A DNA stretch of 64,000 bases, taken from positions 6,448,001 to 6,512,000 of the forward strand of contig JAQOTA010000053.1 of assembly GCA_029532415.1 (NCBI GenBank), read 5' to 3'. The notes under the pieces were generated by a model, which worked only from the letters and a program-made list of their open reading frames with translations, was not told the origin of the DNA and made no database searches. Position 1 is the first letter of the stretch. The number at the start of each line of letters is the position of its first letter. Origin of the DNA: Marasmius tenuissimus (taxonomy: Eukaryota; Basidiomycota; Agaricomycetes; Agaricales; Marasmiaceae). The position numbers and the translations under genes were made by a program. Shown here one piece after another: positions 10,536 to 21,333 of the stretch.

Positions 10536-12135
10536 ATGCGACGCAGAATCATATATTCCTCTCCCTCTCTCGTGTGAAAGCACGCGCTAACAAGAATGAT
10601 TTCATCTTGCCTCAGCTCACCTCTGTCATTCCTTCTTGGCTCGTATCTCTTGCTTCAGAAGGTCGAAGCAACCTTTTACATTGATTCCACCCCTGGATTA
10701 CCCCAGACCATTCCCGTCTCGCAGGCCATTACCATGGGCTGGTCTCATGAAACTTACACAGAGCCATTCGATATTGTCATAGTCTATCTCAACAATAATG
10801 CCCAGCATCTCACCACTACTCAAACAATCGCTACAAAGGTCATAACCACTCAAGATGAGAGTCAGATTCAGCACGGCACAGTAACATTCACAGCCACGGC
10901 CACCGGGTTAGTGGTTAGCTCAGTGGTTTTGTTCGGGGCTGACTGAGGATTTGGTGCTCTTATTAGCGACATCTTGTTGGGAGCCCAATGGCACCCACGC
11001 TTGTGAGCCGGACTTTTATTTTTTGGCTGTCAAGTGTCACATTCTCATCCACTTTCATCAGTCTCGGGCCCAAGTTCTTTTTCACCTCCTGGTTGCGAGC
11101 TGACATGATTGAGGCCAGCTCAACGATTGCTAGGTGTGTCGGATATTGTTCTGTGCTTACTATCGAGTCATTATATCTCCCTTGAATAGTACTAGTAATA
11201 CGGGTCTAATCGCCTCCACTACCTCTGCTTCATACTTTCCGGATCCTCCGATTCAATCGGGATCAGAACTGTCAATCCCAGAGCAAGACCATAAAGCGAT
11301 CATTATTCCAAGTGTTCTCGGAGGGCTCGCACTAATACTAATAGCACTTCTCCTCTTGCTATTCCTTCGTCGTCGCCGAAAGAAGTTGGAAAATGCTTTC
11401 CCACAGGAGATTTGCGAGGGGATGATGATTCTTGGGGTCTGTAACGCCCCATGTAGTTATCACCATGCCGAAGCCGGCCTGAACTTATTTACTAATATTT
11501 GTATTGACTGGTATTTAAACTGGCGTCGAACTACTTCGACGCCAGCCTCTTAATTCACTCGTACAGTAACATACCTTGGTTATAAATACCTTGTCGTGTT
11601 CACGCGCGTGATTGAGGCCTGGGCAGTAACAAGCCCGTATCACCATTACAGGGTCGGTCAAATGCCCGCCGGAAATCGTCCAGCGTCCGAGGGAGGAGGA
11701 CATGTGTATGCGAATCCTAACACCTCGATCACACCCCTTGGTATGGATTTTGAAAAAGGACAAGACGGCAGGAGCTCGCGCACCACCTCGGTATACTCAC
11801 GTTCTAGTGCAAGAACGCAAACAGCCGATACAGCTTCAGCCAATTTCGCAGGGTGTCCAGAAGCTCCTGTCCTGCCGATGCCAATACCCGTTGGGGGTAA
11901 GCCTCTACTATCACCAGCTGACTTGGAAACGCCATACCGAGGGAGAACGGATCGGCAGATGCAGATTGAACAGAAGATCATTGAGCTTCAGGGTCGGCTA
12001 ATCACAGCCTCCGGACATGAAGAAAGTGGAACGAGGGCCGAGTTGATGGGTAGGATCGAGAAATTGAAGGATCTTCGGGAGTCTGGGTGGGCTTACGGTG
12101 CGAGAGAGAAGATACCAGACGCTTTGAACGAGTAA
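10536..12135 (+). CDS. A-type membrane protein carrying a 180-bp in-exon insertion
   Basis: Exons 10536-10573, 10616-10906, 10967-11002, 11062-11133, then 11190-12135. The second intron uses an unusual GTTAGT donor. The frame needs removal of the insertion at 11467-11646, which contains a TAA stop at 11551-11553. Without it the product is about 400 residues. Signal peptide MRRRIIYSSPSLV.., ectodomain (VSQAITMGWSHETYTEPFD, HGTVTFTATATG, FFFTSWLRAD), transmembrane helix (IIIPSVLGGLALILIALLLL) and RRRRKK. The tail has TSITPLGMDFEK, SVYSRSSARTQ and the terminal coiled-coil module (RTDRQMQIEQKIIELQG, WAYGAREKIPD). Either the gene is a recent pseudogene, or splicing from a GTAACG donor at 11441 to the AG at 11625-11626 removes 186 nt in frame and rescues it. 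Confidence 0.72.
11467..11646. mobile_element. 180-bp insertion with 9-bp target duplication
   Basis: TATCACCAT occurs at 11458-11466 and again at 11638-11646. Deleting one copy plus the intervening 171 bases restores the reading frame of the host gene exactly (SYHHYRVGQMPAG). Inside is a perfect hairpin with 11-bp arms, CTGGCGTCGAA at 11520-11530 and TTCGACGCCAG at 11535-11545, and a TTTACTAAT motif that resembles a branch site. Ends show no convincing long terminal inverted repeat. No second copy was found in the window. It may be a small non-autonomous transposon or an introner-like element. Confidence 0.7.
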
Positions 12136-12204
12136 CTGAATTGAACTTTTCGGTTGAGTTGAAGACATGCAGAGGTTGAGGGAGCAAAGAGAATATCAAA
12201 CGAC

Positions 12205-12590
12205 TACTGTACCATTTCGAGTCAAACAACGGTCACGGGTCACAGACCCCATTGTTGAACCCAAATGTCACGGTATGTCACGAGTCCCAGGCCCATTTGC
12301 CGAAAATTTCAGGCAGGTCCGAGGTTTGGTCCAAAAGACGGCCCCATTCTGCAAAAGTTTGGTAGCCCTTTTAACCACTATCCTCACAGGATGGTTCATT
12401 TCCCGAGCACAAATACACCAGACAGGCACCAAAATCTCTAACTCTCTGTGTCCTCAGAGCTCTCCCTACCTTATTGTTGCCGAATTTTTTCGGCGTGTCC
12501 CAAGTCGCGTCGAGATGTGCCGAAACCAAAATTTCGGTCAAACCGGTCACGCGTCCCACCCTCTGACGAAGTACTCGAAATGGTACAGTA
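12205..12590. mobile_element. MITE with 16-bp terminal inverted repeats and TA flanks
   Basis: CTGTACCATTTCGAGT at 12207-12222 is the exact reverse complement of ACTCGAAATGGTACAG at 12573-12588. Both are flanked by TA, which fits the TA target duplication of the Tc1/mariner superfamily. The body of about 380 bp has no coding capacity. It lies just after the A gene that ends at 12135. The other spacers of the array do not carry it, so it inserted after the duplications. Confidence 0.7.
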
Positions 12591-13175
12591 CTTGTACACC
12601 GTAACTATGTTCTATTGGCTCTGACTGCTAGGGTGATCAATACACAGATAAATTGAGGGGAGATTTCAAGTGAGGGAAAGGAAGACAGAGCAAGAAGGGT
12701 CTGATCATCTCTGATGGTGGTGGTCAGGAACCAAGCGCGCCTAGAAACGTTGGAGTTTTTGGCGAATCACTTAGTTTCGTCCGCCGGAGGAAGCAACAAC
12801 GCCTTTTTTTACTGCCAGCTCCCGGAACCGTTACCTCTTGATTTTACTTCTCAGCCTCTTTTCTTCTAGGATCAATACTGATGTAAAACTCCACATCTAG
12901 CCCCTTCGTTAGCTTGCATCGAGAGGAATAGATATAAGATCTGGGGTCTTCCATGTCGACCAAGTCACTAAATGATATGGTAACATGAATACATTGGTGG
13001 ACTACTATCGACACAAATAGTACCCGACATCACCACTCAAAAGCTGTACGGATCATTTACAACAGCACGGGTGGTGTAGACATAGAGTTGCTCCGCTACC
13101 ACGACGTAGGCTGGCCTGTCCTGTCCCCTCCTCTTGCCGTACTACCAGTCCGGGTTTTGAACATCCAACGTCAAT
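12591..13175. other. Intergenic spacer of the tandem unit
   Basis: Roughly 0.6 kb before the B gene at 13176. No gene seen. It includes short segments related to the spacer at 8.1-9.1 kb. Confidence 0.45.
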
Positions 13176-14003
13176 ATGCGACACGGGATAATGTGCGCCC
13201 CTTGTTTATCCTGAACTGAGATTACCGCTCAATATCAAAGAGTTCTACAGTTGTTCTTTTGTGCTTCAGTTCTGCTTGCCAACGGCCCACGGGGAGGTAT
13301 TTCCCTCAACGATCACAGCCCTCCAACCATTCACCGTGACTTGGGAACGTGGAATCAGAGACGAGTATCACTATCTCGAGTTGCGCAATCTTCAAGGGTC
13401 CGCTGTGCAGACCCTTACAATACCCGACAATCGTAACAAGAAAAGTCGTACTGCCACACTTACGGTGACTACAGCAGGGTATGTCTTGTTTCCTATGGTC
13501 GTCCTGTTAACTTTTACTCATCGAGTGCATCCTTTAGTACATTCCAGCTGGTCTCCCCAGATAGACCTTCTCGGTGAAGCCCAAGATACGTTCATACCAA
13601 AGAAAACTCCTGAAATCAATCCATAGCACGCTGTTCGGTCTGTCGTCACTGGTCGTTTTACCAGCACCAACGCTCAGTGCAGAGCTTATCACTAGCACTT
13701 TAATCCTCGGTTTAAGTTCGACATCACTTGTGGTACCAACGACGAGCTCGAGGTGAGCGTTCTGTCCCTGCATACTAACAGTAACTAACGTGAGGAAAGT
13801 CTTACAGAGTCACGAGTCAAAGTAGCCCGACGAGTACTCCCAACATCCCGAACTCCCAGCAAACGCCCCATCCCGACCATAAAGGGCTGATTGTCGACGG
13901 CATTGTTGGTGGTATTGTGCGATTAATAAACTTGACCCTTGGCTTCCTTTACATCCGCCGTCGACGAAGGCCAAAAAAACCAGCATTGATCACGAGCGTC
14001 TAG
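13176..14003 (+). CDS. B-type short-tail membrane protein, tail truncated
   Basis: Exons 13176-13192, 13251-13478, 13538-13573, 13627-13752, 13808-14003; 603 nt, 200 residues, all phase 2. Signal peptide MRHGIICSFVLQFCLPTAHG, ectodomain (STITALQPFTVTWERG, YLELRNLQGSAVQTLTI, TVTTAG), Ser/Thr stalk, and transmembrane segment HKGLIVDGIVGGIVRLINLT with LGFLYIRRRRR. The membrane segment carries an Arg (GGIVRLIN) where the sister genes have only hydrophobic residues. The frame stops at 14001-14003, only about ten residues after the Arg cluster. After the stop, another frame at about 14010-14119 still resembles the tail of the B gene at 5020 (RVHNGG, YAPRDI), so the tail looks recently lost. It may be degenerating. 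Confidence 0.75.
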
Positions 14004-14346
14004 TAACTACAGCATACAATGGTTGTCAAAGAAACTGAGACGGCTCGGGTACACAATGGCGGTAGCTCATGGTATGCACCACGGGACATTAGGTATCGAG
14101 ACTCCGCCTCGGCTAAGTAGATGATAGATACGGTTACCGCTTTGAAGGATTCTGAGCCGGGTATTTGGTGGCCGAGTCGCCCTCAAGAAATACAGTTTCA
14201 ATATATTCACTAAAGACTGATAGAGCTACCTGCTGGGGCTTGAGAACTTATGAGTCACGCAAATATGTTTCTAATTTGACCTTGTAGCCCGTCTCCAAGA
14301 CACATCCCGAGCAACCTCTAATTTTACTCAAGTCGTCTCGTGGAGG

Positions 14347-14418
14347 AGACCACTACCGGTAGTAAAAGCATCGGATACTGGCTGTGGTGGCGACACTTAA
14401 CGAGGAGGACTATATATC
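14347..14418 (+). promoter_or_regulatory. A-type promoter module and TATA box
   Basis: GAGACCACTACCGGTAG, then GCATCGGATACTGGCTG (one mismatch in the second palindrome), then CTATATATC at 14410-14418. The ATG is at 14490. Confidence 0.6.
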
Positions 14419-14489
14419 TCTCATTGGTGATGATCACCTCACTCTCCTTCTCATTCCCGTAGACCAACTTATGTCTCTATTCGCTGACC

Positions 14490-15971
14490 ATGCGACACAT
14501 AAATATGTATTCCTCCCTCTCACCCATGTGGAAGCCCTATGCTAACGGAGTCGGTTTTGGTTTTGTCCCAGTTATCCGATGTTACTGCTCCTTTCTTTCT
14601 TTCACAGGTTTCGGAAGGTTGTAGCAGGATTGAGGATTGACCCTACCCCGACGTTGCCCCACACCATATTCGTCTCGCGAACCATTACCATGGGCTGGTC
14701 TCGCGATCATTTTCAGGACCCATTCGATATTGCCCTGCTCTATCTCGGAACAGATAATCAACCCTTCACGACTCAAACGCTCGCTACAAGTCTAGGTGTA
14801 ACAATTGCCAAAGACAGGGATAAAAACCAGCACGGCACCTTGATATTTGCGGCCATGGCCACTGGGTGAGTTTACTCTTTCCATTGTTTCCTCCGGAGGG
14901 TGACTTAAACATAGATCTAGCAACGTTGAAATGGTAGCCGTTAAGATGGGGCGCGAGTGCGTCTCTTTTCTCGGCTTTGGGTATTGTACCCTCATCCACC
15001 GTCATTCTAGCAATAGGGCTAAAACATTTTTCACCGCCCCTTTACGAGCTGAGGCAGTTCGCACTGAAAGTGAGGTTACCGAGACCTCGCAGAGGTTAGC
15101 ATTAGTAATGTTCTGGAATTGCATCGCATTCATGATTGTCCTCTGTATCAGTATAACGAGCTCCGCAGACTCCTATACCATCTCAGAATCAAGTAAATCT
15201 GGAAGGTGAGCTTCCGCAGGTTGTCCCTAGTCAAAAGCATTACTTACACGTCTAAGAAGCCTCAACACGCCAACAGTATCCCCCACACTACCCATGAAGG
15301 AGACAAATCCACCAGACCTCAAAATCATCATCATTCCGAGTGCCATTGGAGGGTTCGCATTGATATTAGCACTTCTCATGTGGTTATTTTTTCGTCGTCG
15401 CCGAAGAATGAGCAATGTGCCTTCGGAGGGGTTTCGCGGGGAGATGATGAGCTTGGCAGGGGTCAATCCAATGCACCCCGTGAATGATCACCAACCTGAT
15501 TCTTCAGGGGGGCTAACAGCAGCCGAGGGCGGTAGAAGAGTAGAAGTAGATTCTACCTTCTCGATCACACCTCTCCCAGTGAATTTTGACAAAGAACAGG
15601 ACGACAGAAGCTCCCTCGGCACCTCAGTATATCATCGTACCAGTGCACGATCGTACGCATCCGCTGACTCCGTTAGCTCCGGTGCAAGTGGAGTCGGTTC
15701 CGAAGGGGGATCACAAATACCTATGCTACCGAATAAGCCGGAGCTGTCACCAATGCAAATGCCTGCCCGAGCGAGGACGGATCGGCAGATGGAGATTGAA
15801 GAGAAGATCATCGAGCTCCAGGGTCAGCTTATTACGATCGGTCGTTCTGGTGAGGAGAAAGGCAAGACGAGGGTCCAGTTGATGGATAGAATCGAAACAT
15901 TGAAGAATCTCCGGGAGTCTGAGTGGGCGTATAGCGGAAGAGGAAAACTACCGGACGTTTTGGACGGGTGA
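14490..15971 (+). CDS. A-type single-pass membrane protein (receptor-like), complete
   Basis: Exons 14490-14527, 14572-14865, 14921-14956, 15011-15094, 15152-15205, 15257-15971; 1221 nt, 406 residues, every intron phase 2. The start MRHINMYSSLSPI joins to a hydrophobic segment (YPMLLLLSFFHRF), which together form the signal peptide. Ectodomain: VSRTITMGWSRDHFQDPFD, TQTLATS, HGTLIFAAMATG, TFFTAPLRAE. Transmembrane helix: IIIIPSAIGGFALILALLMW with RRRRRM. The tail has GFRGEMMSLAGVNPM, FSITPLPVNFDKEQ, SVYHRTSARS and the terminal coiled coil (RTDRQMEIEEKIIELQG to WAYSGRGKLPDVL). It is the last gene of the array and the most intact A copy. The function is unknown; the architecture suggests a surface sensor or adhesion protein. 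Confidence 0.87.
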
Positions 15972-16852
15972 TTAAATGTATCCCTTTCGTTGTGGCGGAC
16001 ACATGTTGGGATTGACGTGATAGTGTTCGAACACTCGAATGTGGAGCGTCGCGTACAATACAGAAACTAAGGTTGTGCTCAGACCTCTCCGAGTCCGAAG
16101 CCTGCTTAACCGATATACAAACACCGACGAGCGCAGGGCCGGCCAATAGCCTCGCTTTTAATTTGAATTCATTGGGCATGACGAAGGATGCTACGAACGA
16201 GCGGTCGTAATCGGAGATCTGGCCCATGTACTTCGCTTTGGCGCTGCCCAATTGTGCTTCTGGCTATCGAAGCCTTCAACGGAACACCAATGGTCAATGA
16301 GAATGGAGTCTTCAGACATCTTCCGCTTTTAATCGAGCGCGCATACATACTAGAGTCGGCACCCATAATCAAACTCTCGATAGATAACCCTTCATAGCTA
16401 CCACCCAAGCCTATAGTTCGTTGCTGATTAAGAATAATACAGAAGAAATATCTTCATTCCCGCGTGACCAATCAGAGAGCCTTCAAGTCCTTGCCTCGAG
16501 TCTTCGTTTAGACTCGTCGAAGTTTGCTTCTATTTTTGCCCGACCTGGAATCTTTGAAGTTTCAAGTTCATGCTCGTCTCGGTGCGGATGAAAACTCTAT
16601 CGCGGTGGTGAGTTCCCAATACTATCTTTCAGGGACGCCCACACCATCCCGCACTCAGCATCGATCACTCGAAACGGTGACAATTCAGGTTATGAGATTG
16701 TGGACTAATGAATTGTTATACAAGAGTGTACGATAGGGAAGGGTAGAGGGTTGTATCGAAATGTAGGGGGGGAAGTTGTGGTTTTAGTATAGTTCATATA
16801 TATTTACATTGGGTAGAAATACTGGTACTTTAGAGAATAACTATGTGTTGTT
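15972..16852. other. Intergenic region between the array and the F-box genes
   Basis: About 0.9 kb between convergent genes. No gene or repeat was recognised. It probably holds both 3' ends. Confidence 0.5.
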
Positions 16853-18745
16853 TCAATCTTTAGGTTTCTGTGAATCAACCCACTTCACGATGGTGCTGGC
16901 TCGCTCTTTCACCGCCTGCAACTCCTCCTTATCTACCTCAGGAATCTGCTCTAGGCTAAGCAGCGCCTGCATCGTTATGAGAAGATCCTTTGTCTATCGC
17001 GCTGGTGAGCTCAGATGACAAACAATGAACAGGATGCCTCACGTCTATATCCCGTGGATTGTCGAGGCGAATGAAATCTTGCATGGTTTGAAGGATATCC
17101 TTGAATACCGACAGATCCTTTGATACACGTACCAGTGTAAGGAGTAAAACTCTGCCGATAGTAATAAACTCACGCACCCGAGCTCTTTTGTTCCGCCTAC
17201 GGATCCTAGTCTCTTCCATCAGATGATGTCCCCATTGCATTCTCCATCTCTCTACCACCAACGTGCTCAGTCGTTCCAACATATGACCTTCCTGCAAGAG
17301 ACTCCGTAACACCTTCACCCCCACCAAAATACCTGTTTCCGTCCTCATTCGGCGTAGCTCCTCAGGAGATACCATCTCAAGGTACGGAGAATCACCATAG
17401 ATTTCCACCTCCACTGACAAGAGCAAACGCGATTGCGCAGCCCGGAGTAGGGAGGGTATTGAAGGGCAAACCTTGGAAGGTTGTACGTGTACCCAACAAC
17501 CAGTGGATGGCTGCTCCCATCCAGGCCATCGTTGAACGACTCGAATAGTTCTCAATCTCGGGAGTAAGAGAGTGTCTTGGGAGCTTGTATCGCCGATACG
17601 ATTGAAGAGATGGCCGAGCACCAATCCCTGAAGCGTCAATGTCACTACTTCCGCGCCAACAGAACGCAGGAAAGCTTCCACGTCCTTTGACTTGTCGAGC
17701 GGAAAATTAACGACTGTGATGGATTTGAGTCGGCAATTGGATGATTCCACCATCCATTCCATGGATACAAAGTCGGCGTACCCTGATACTGTCAGGTTTT
17801 GCAGTGAAGGCGCCTGGAGAAAGTCGATGTTTTGGGAGCAGCCATACACGACGAGCGTTTGGAGTTTCGGAAGCAGAGTAACTTGATTTATCGTGAAAGG
17901 AACGTGATCCATAATGAGGGTGTCGAGGTTGAAACAGTGGTGGAGGATCTCAGCAATACAATCTTCGGCATTCTTTTCGGAGCACGCGAGTATAGAGAGG
18001 TGGGTGAGGCTGCTCGGGTGCAACAGGGAGGTGTAAAGGCTCATAATGGCGTAAGAGCACGAGCTCATAGAAATCTCGTGGAGTTGGGGTGCTGCATTTA
18101 TGACAGAACGGAGGAAGCTGACGGCGCCATTAGCAATAGTCCCTGGGCTGACACCCCAGCAATCTAGCCACCTATGATCGGCGCGGCGAGGGAGCTGGTA
18201 GCGAAGTCTTTCGAGGGCTTCGAATCCACCTTCAGAGAGAGATATGGTGGGAACCTGTTGGATGAGGTGTCCACTGTCCGCAACGTACTCCAGCGAAACT
18301 ACGCGATGAGCGTGAGGACCTAACGAAGCCACTAACTCATCTCCAGCTTCAAAAACGTCCATGGAAAGTGTAATCCGCACGTGCAAGGGCGTTGTTTTTG
18401 TTCTCTCCAGCACAGTTTCGAGGATTGAGCTGTAATTAGTTGGATCGATATCGGAATCGTATATTTCGAGGAAGTCGATGTCGATACTAGCCCATAGTTT
18501 GGGCTCGCTAATGGCAACTGCGCGCCAGAGTCTGTATATCAAGCAATTGTGATTAGCGGTAGAGATAATCTATCGAATTTCACGATGACTGACCGGCAAA
18601 CATGTGTCAGAACCCAGGGGCATTCATCCAAATTGAATGTAGATCTGGAACAGAGAGAGAAGATGTTGTGCAATATCTCGAGGGGAAGTCTTCTGTTGTT
18701 GCCTTGCTGGACCGCATCTCGTAGGTTGAAGGTTTCAGTGCTCAT
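16853..18745 (-). CDS. F-box protein with leucine-rich-like C-terminal region, copy 1
   Basis: Four exons on the minus strand: 18745-18594, 18531-17178, 17117-17043, 16987-16853; 1716 nt, 571 residues. The start is MSTETFNLRD, shared with the copy at 19081-20979. Residues about 18-65 are an F-box (LPLEILHNIFSLC, WVLTHVCRLWRAVAISEPKLW). The rest has irregular Leu-rich repeats typical of basidiomycete F-box proteins (LTHLSILACSEKNAEDC, LDTLIMDHVPF, LQTLVVYG). By family knowledge the F-box would dock Skp1 in an SCF ubiquitin ligase and the repeats would choose the substrate; the substrate is unknown. The last exon encodes a helical end (IPEVDKEELQAVKERAS). Exon sizes match the second copy almost exactly. 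Confidence 0.85.
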
Positions 18746-19080
18746 CTTGGAGTGACGATGACAGAGAGAAAGGTTAGAGCTTGTACCGGCCGGTTGGATT
18801 CCTTTTGTGTGTTGAGTCACGTGGCTCGACACCTCGGCGCGTCTGCCATGCATGGACAAACCGTTGTTTTCATTGTCCTCCCCTTTGGAAAGACGACGCC
18901 TATTGTTTCCGGAGGACGGCTTTGAAAACGAAATGTTGATCGGCCTGTAGAGCTAATCGATCGCTCAAGGTCGCGACTCCTCACTTTTGGGTCGCCCGGA
19001 AGTGAACGTAGAAAGCAAGACTATAGTTTGAATACACTTCATACATAACTACTGGAAGATACACTGGTACCATAGAGCGA

Positions 19081-20979
19081 CTATTGATCCTTACGTTCCT
19101 GTGTGTCAATCCACTTCACAATGACACTAGCTCGCTCTTTCACCAGCCGCAACGCCTCCTCGTCTACCTCAGGGATCTGCTGTAACCCAAGAAGGATCTG
19201 CATCGATTTGAGGAGGTCCTCCGTCTGTCACAGTGATGAGCTCAAATGAACGACATAGAAGGAAAGGCTTACGCGTATATCCCCTGGATTGTCAAAATGA
19301 ATCAGACCTTCCACTGTGCTGAGGATATCCTCAAAGACCGGGAGATCCTTCATGTACAGGCAAAACCGTAAGTGATACACTTCATCAAATAATCATGATC
19401 CCACACACCTGAGCTCTTTTGTCCACTCCAAGGATGCTCGCAAGCTCGTCCTTCCGGTCGTCCATCCATCCCTCGTCAAGTAGGGACCACCATTCATTTA
19501 TGAACAACGAACCTAATCGCTCCAACATATGTCCTTTCCGCGAGAAGTTCTGTAGCACCCTGACTTCTACCATAGTACTCGTCTCCATCCTCAGTCGGCG
19601 TACCTCCTTAGGGGATACCAACTCAAGGTACGGAGAATCTCCGCAAAGCTCGACCTCGACCGACAACAACGAACGTGCCCGCACAGCCCGGAATAGGGAG
19701 GAAATAGAAGGGCAGACCTCAGAAGGTGGTTCTCTGTAAACAAATGGCTTCTCCCATTCATGCAATCTCTGAAGAACCCGAATAGTTTTCAAGCTCGGGA
19801 GGAAAGGAGATATTAAGGAATTCGTGTCGCCGATACGATCGAAGAGATGTCCTAGGACCAGTCCTTTGAGTACCAGTTCTTCCACATGTGTACCCACAGA
19901 GCGTAGGAAACCTTCTACTTGGAGTGAATTTTTGAGCGAGAGGTTGACAACTGTGATGGATTCGAGCCGGCAGTGGGATAGTTGGATCATCCATCGGATG
20001 AAGGTGAAGTTTAGATACCCCGGCACTGTTAAGTTTTGGAGCGAAGGCACCCGAAAGAAACCAATGTTATTGCCGGCGTTGTAAACAGCGAGGGTTCGAA
20101 GCTTCGGGAGCAAAACACGACGTTTTATTGCGAAAGGAAAGTACTCCATGATTAGAGTTTCGAGATTTGGACAGTCGTGGAGAATTTCGGCCATGCAAAC
20201 ATCCGCATCCTCGAAGGAGCAGTTGAATAGAGAGAGGTGAGTGATGTTTCTCCAGTTGAACTCCGAGTGGTATATAGTCCCGACGGCGTAGGAGCATGAG
20301 CTGAGGGTGATCCTGCGGAGTTTGGGTGCTGCGTCCAGGACAGAACGAAGGAAAATGATGGCGCCGTGAGGAAGGGACGGCTGGATGTAGCGCCACCCCG
20401 CAACCGTTGGCTCGCTCGGAGCGCGACGGGGGATCTGGTAGTGAAGTCTTTCGAGGGCTTCGAATCCACTTTCCGGAAGAGGTATGGCGGGCACCTGTTG
20501 GATGCGATGTTCACCGTCTGCAATGTACTTCAGCGAGACCACTCGAGGAGCGTAGGGACCTAACGAGGCCACCAATTCATCTCCAGCTTCAAAAAAGTCC
20601 ATGGATACTGTAATCCGCACGTGCAAAGGGGTTGTTTTCGTTCTCTCCAGTACGGTCTCGAGAATTGTGTTGTAATTGGCTGGGCTAATTCCGGATTCGT
20701 ATATTTCAAGGAAGTCGATGTCGATACTAGCCCATAGTTTGGGCTCGCTAATGGCAACTACGCGCCAGAGTCTGTGCAAAAAGTTGTTGTGAGTGGTGTT
20801 TCGAGATCATATATTGAAAAGGCTGACCGGCAAACCTGGGTCAGAACCCAAGGGCTTTCGTCCAAGTTGAATGTAGATCTGGGACAGAGAGAGAAGATGT
20901 CGTGCAATATCTCGAGGGGAAGCCTTCCGTTATTTGCTCGCTGAACCGCACCTCGTATGTTGAAGGTCTCGGTACTCAT
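19081..20979 (-). CDS. F-box protein with leucine-rich-like C-terminal region, copy 2
   Basis: Exons 20979-20828, 20771-19409, 19347-19273, 19218-19081; 1728 nt, 575 residues. F-box at residues about 18-65 (LPLEILHDIFSLCPRSTFNL, VLTQVCRLWRVVAISEPKLW). The Leu-rich region follows (ITHLSLFNCSFEDAD, LETLIMEYFPFAIKRR, LRTLAVYNAG). The terminal helix (IPEVDEEALRLVKERAS) equals that of copy 1. It is 335 bases from copy 1, in the same orientation, with the same intron positions, so it is a tandem duplicate. The N-terminal 100 residues are nearly identical between copies while the repeat region has diverged. That fits different substrates. Likely nuclear or cytosolic SCF component by analogy. Confidence 0.85.
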
Positions 20980-21333
20980 CTTTGCTCAGTGATGATGGCG
21001 GAGATCGAAGGAGTCAAAAACGACCGCGGGGCCGCCCGTTTGGTTCATTTTGCGTCCGAAGTCACGTGGCTGAACTCCCTGACGCGTACGCCAAGCAAAG
21101 GCAAACATTGTTCGATGTTTTGGGCTTCCCTTTCGGAGGTTTCGTAATGTCTCTACTAGAGAGAACTGTCATGAGTCTCCACTCGCACTATGACACCAGG
21201 TTTGCTGGATCTGGGCTATGCGGTTTCGTTGTCACGGTATTTTAATCGATTAGAATTCAGAACTCAGTATAACGAACTGCTACCTCTCGATAAGAAAAAA
21301 GACATCCGGACAGAAAGAGAAAATGGTTCAGAA
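20980..21333. other. Short intergenic region
   Basis: Holds the promoter of the F-box gene that starts at 20979 and the downstream flank of the tRNA-like sequence. No gene seen. Confidence 0.4.
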
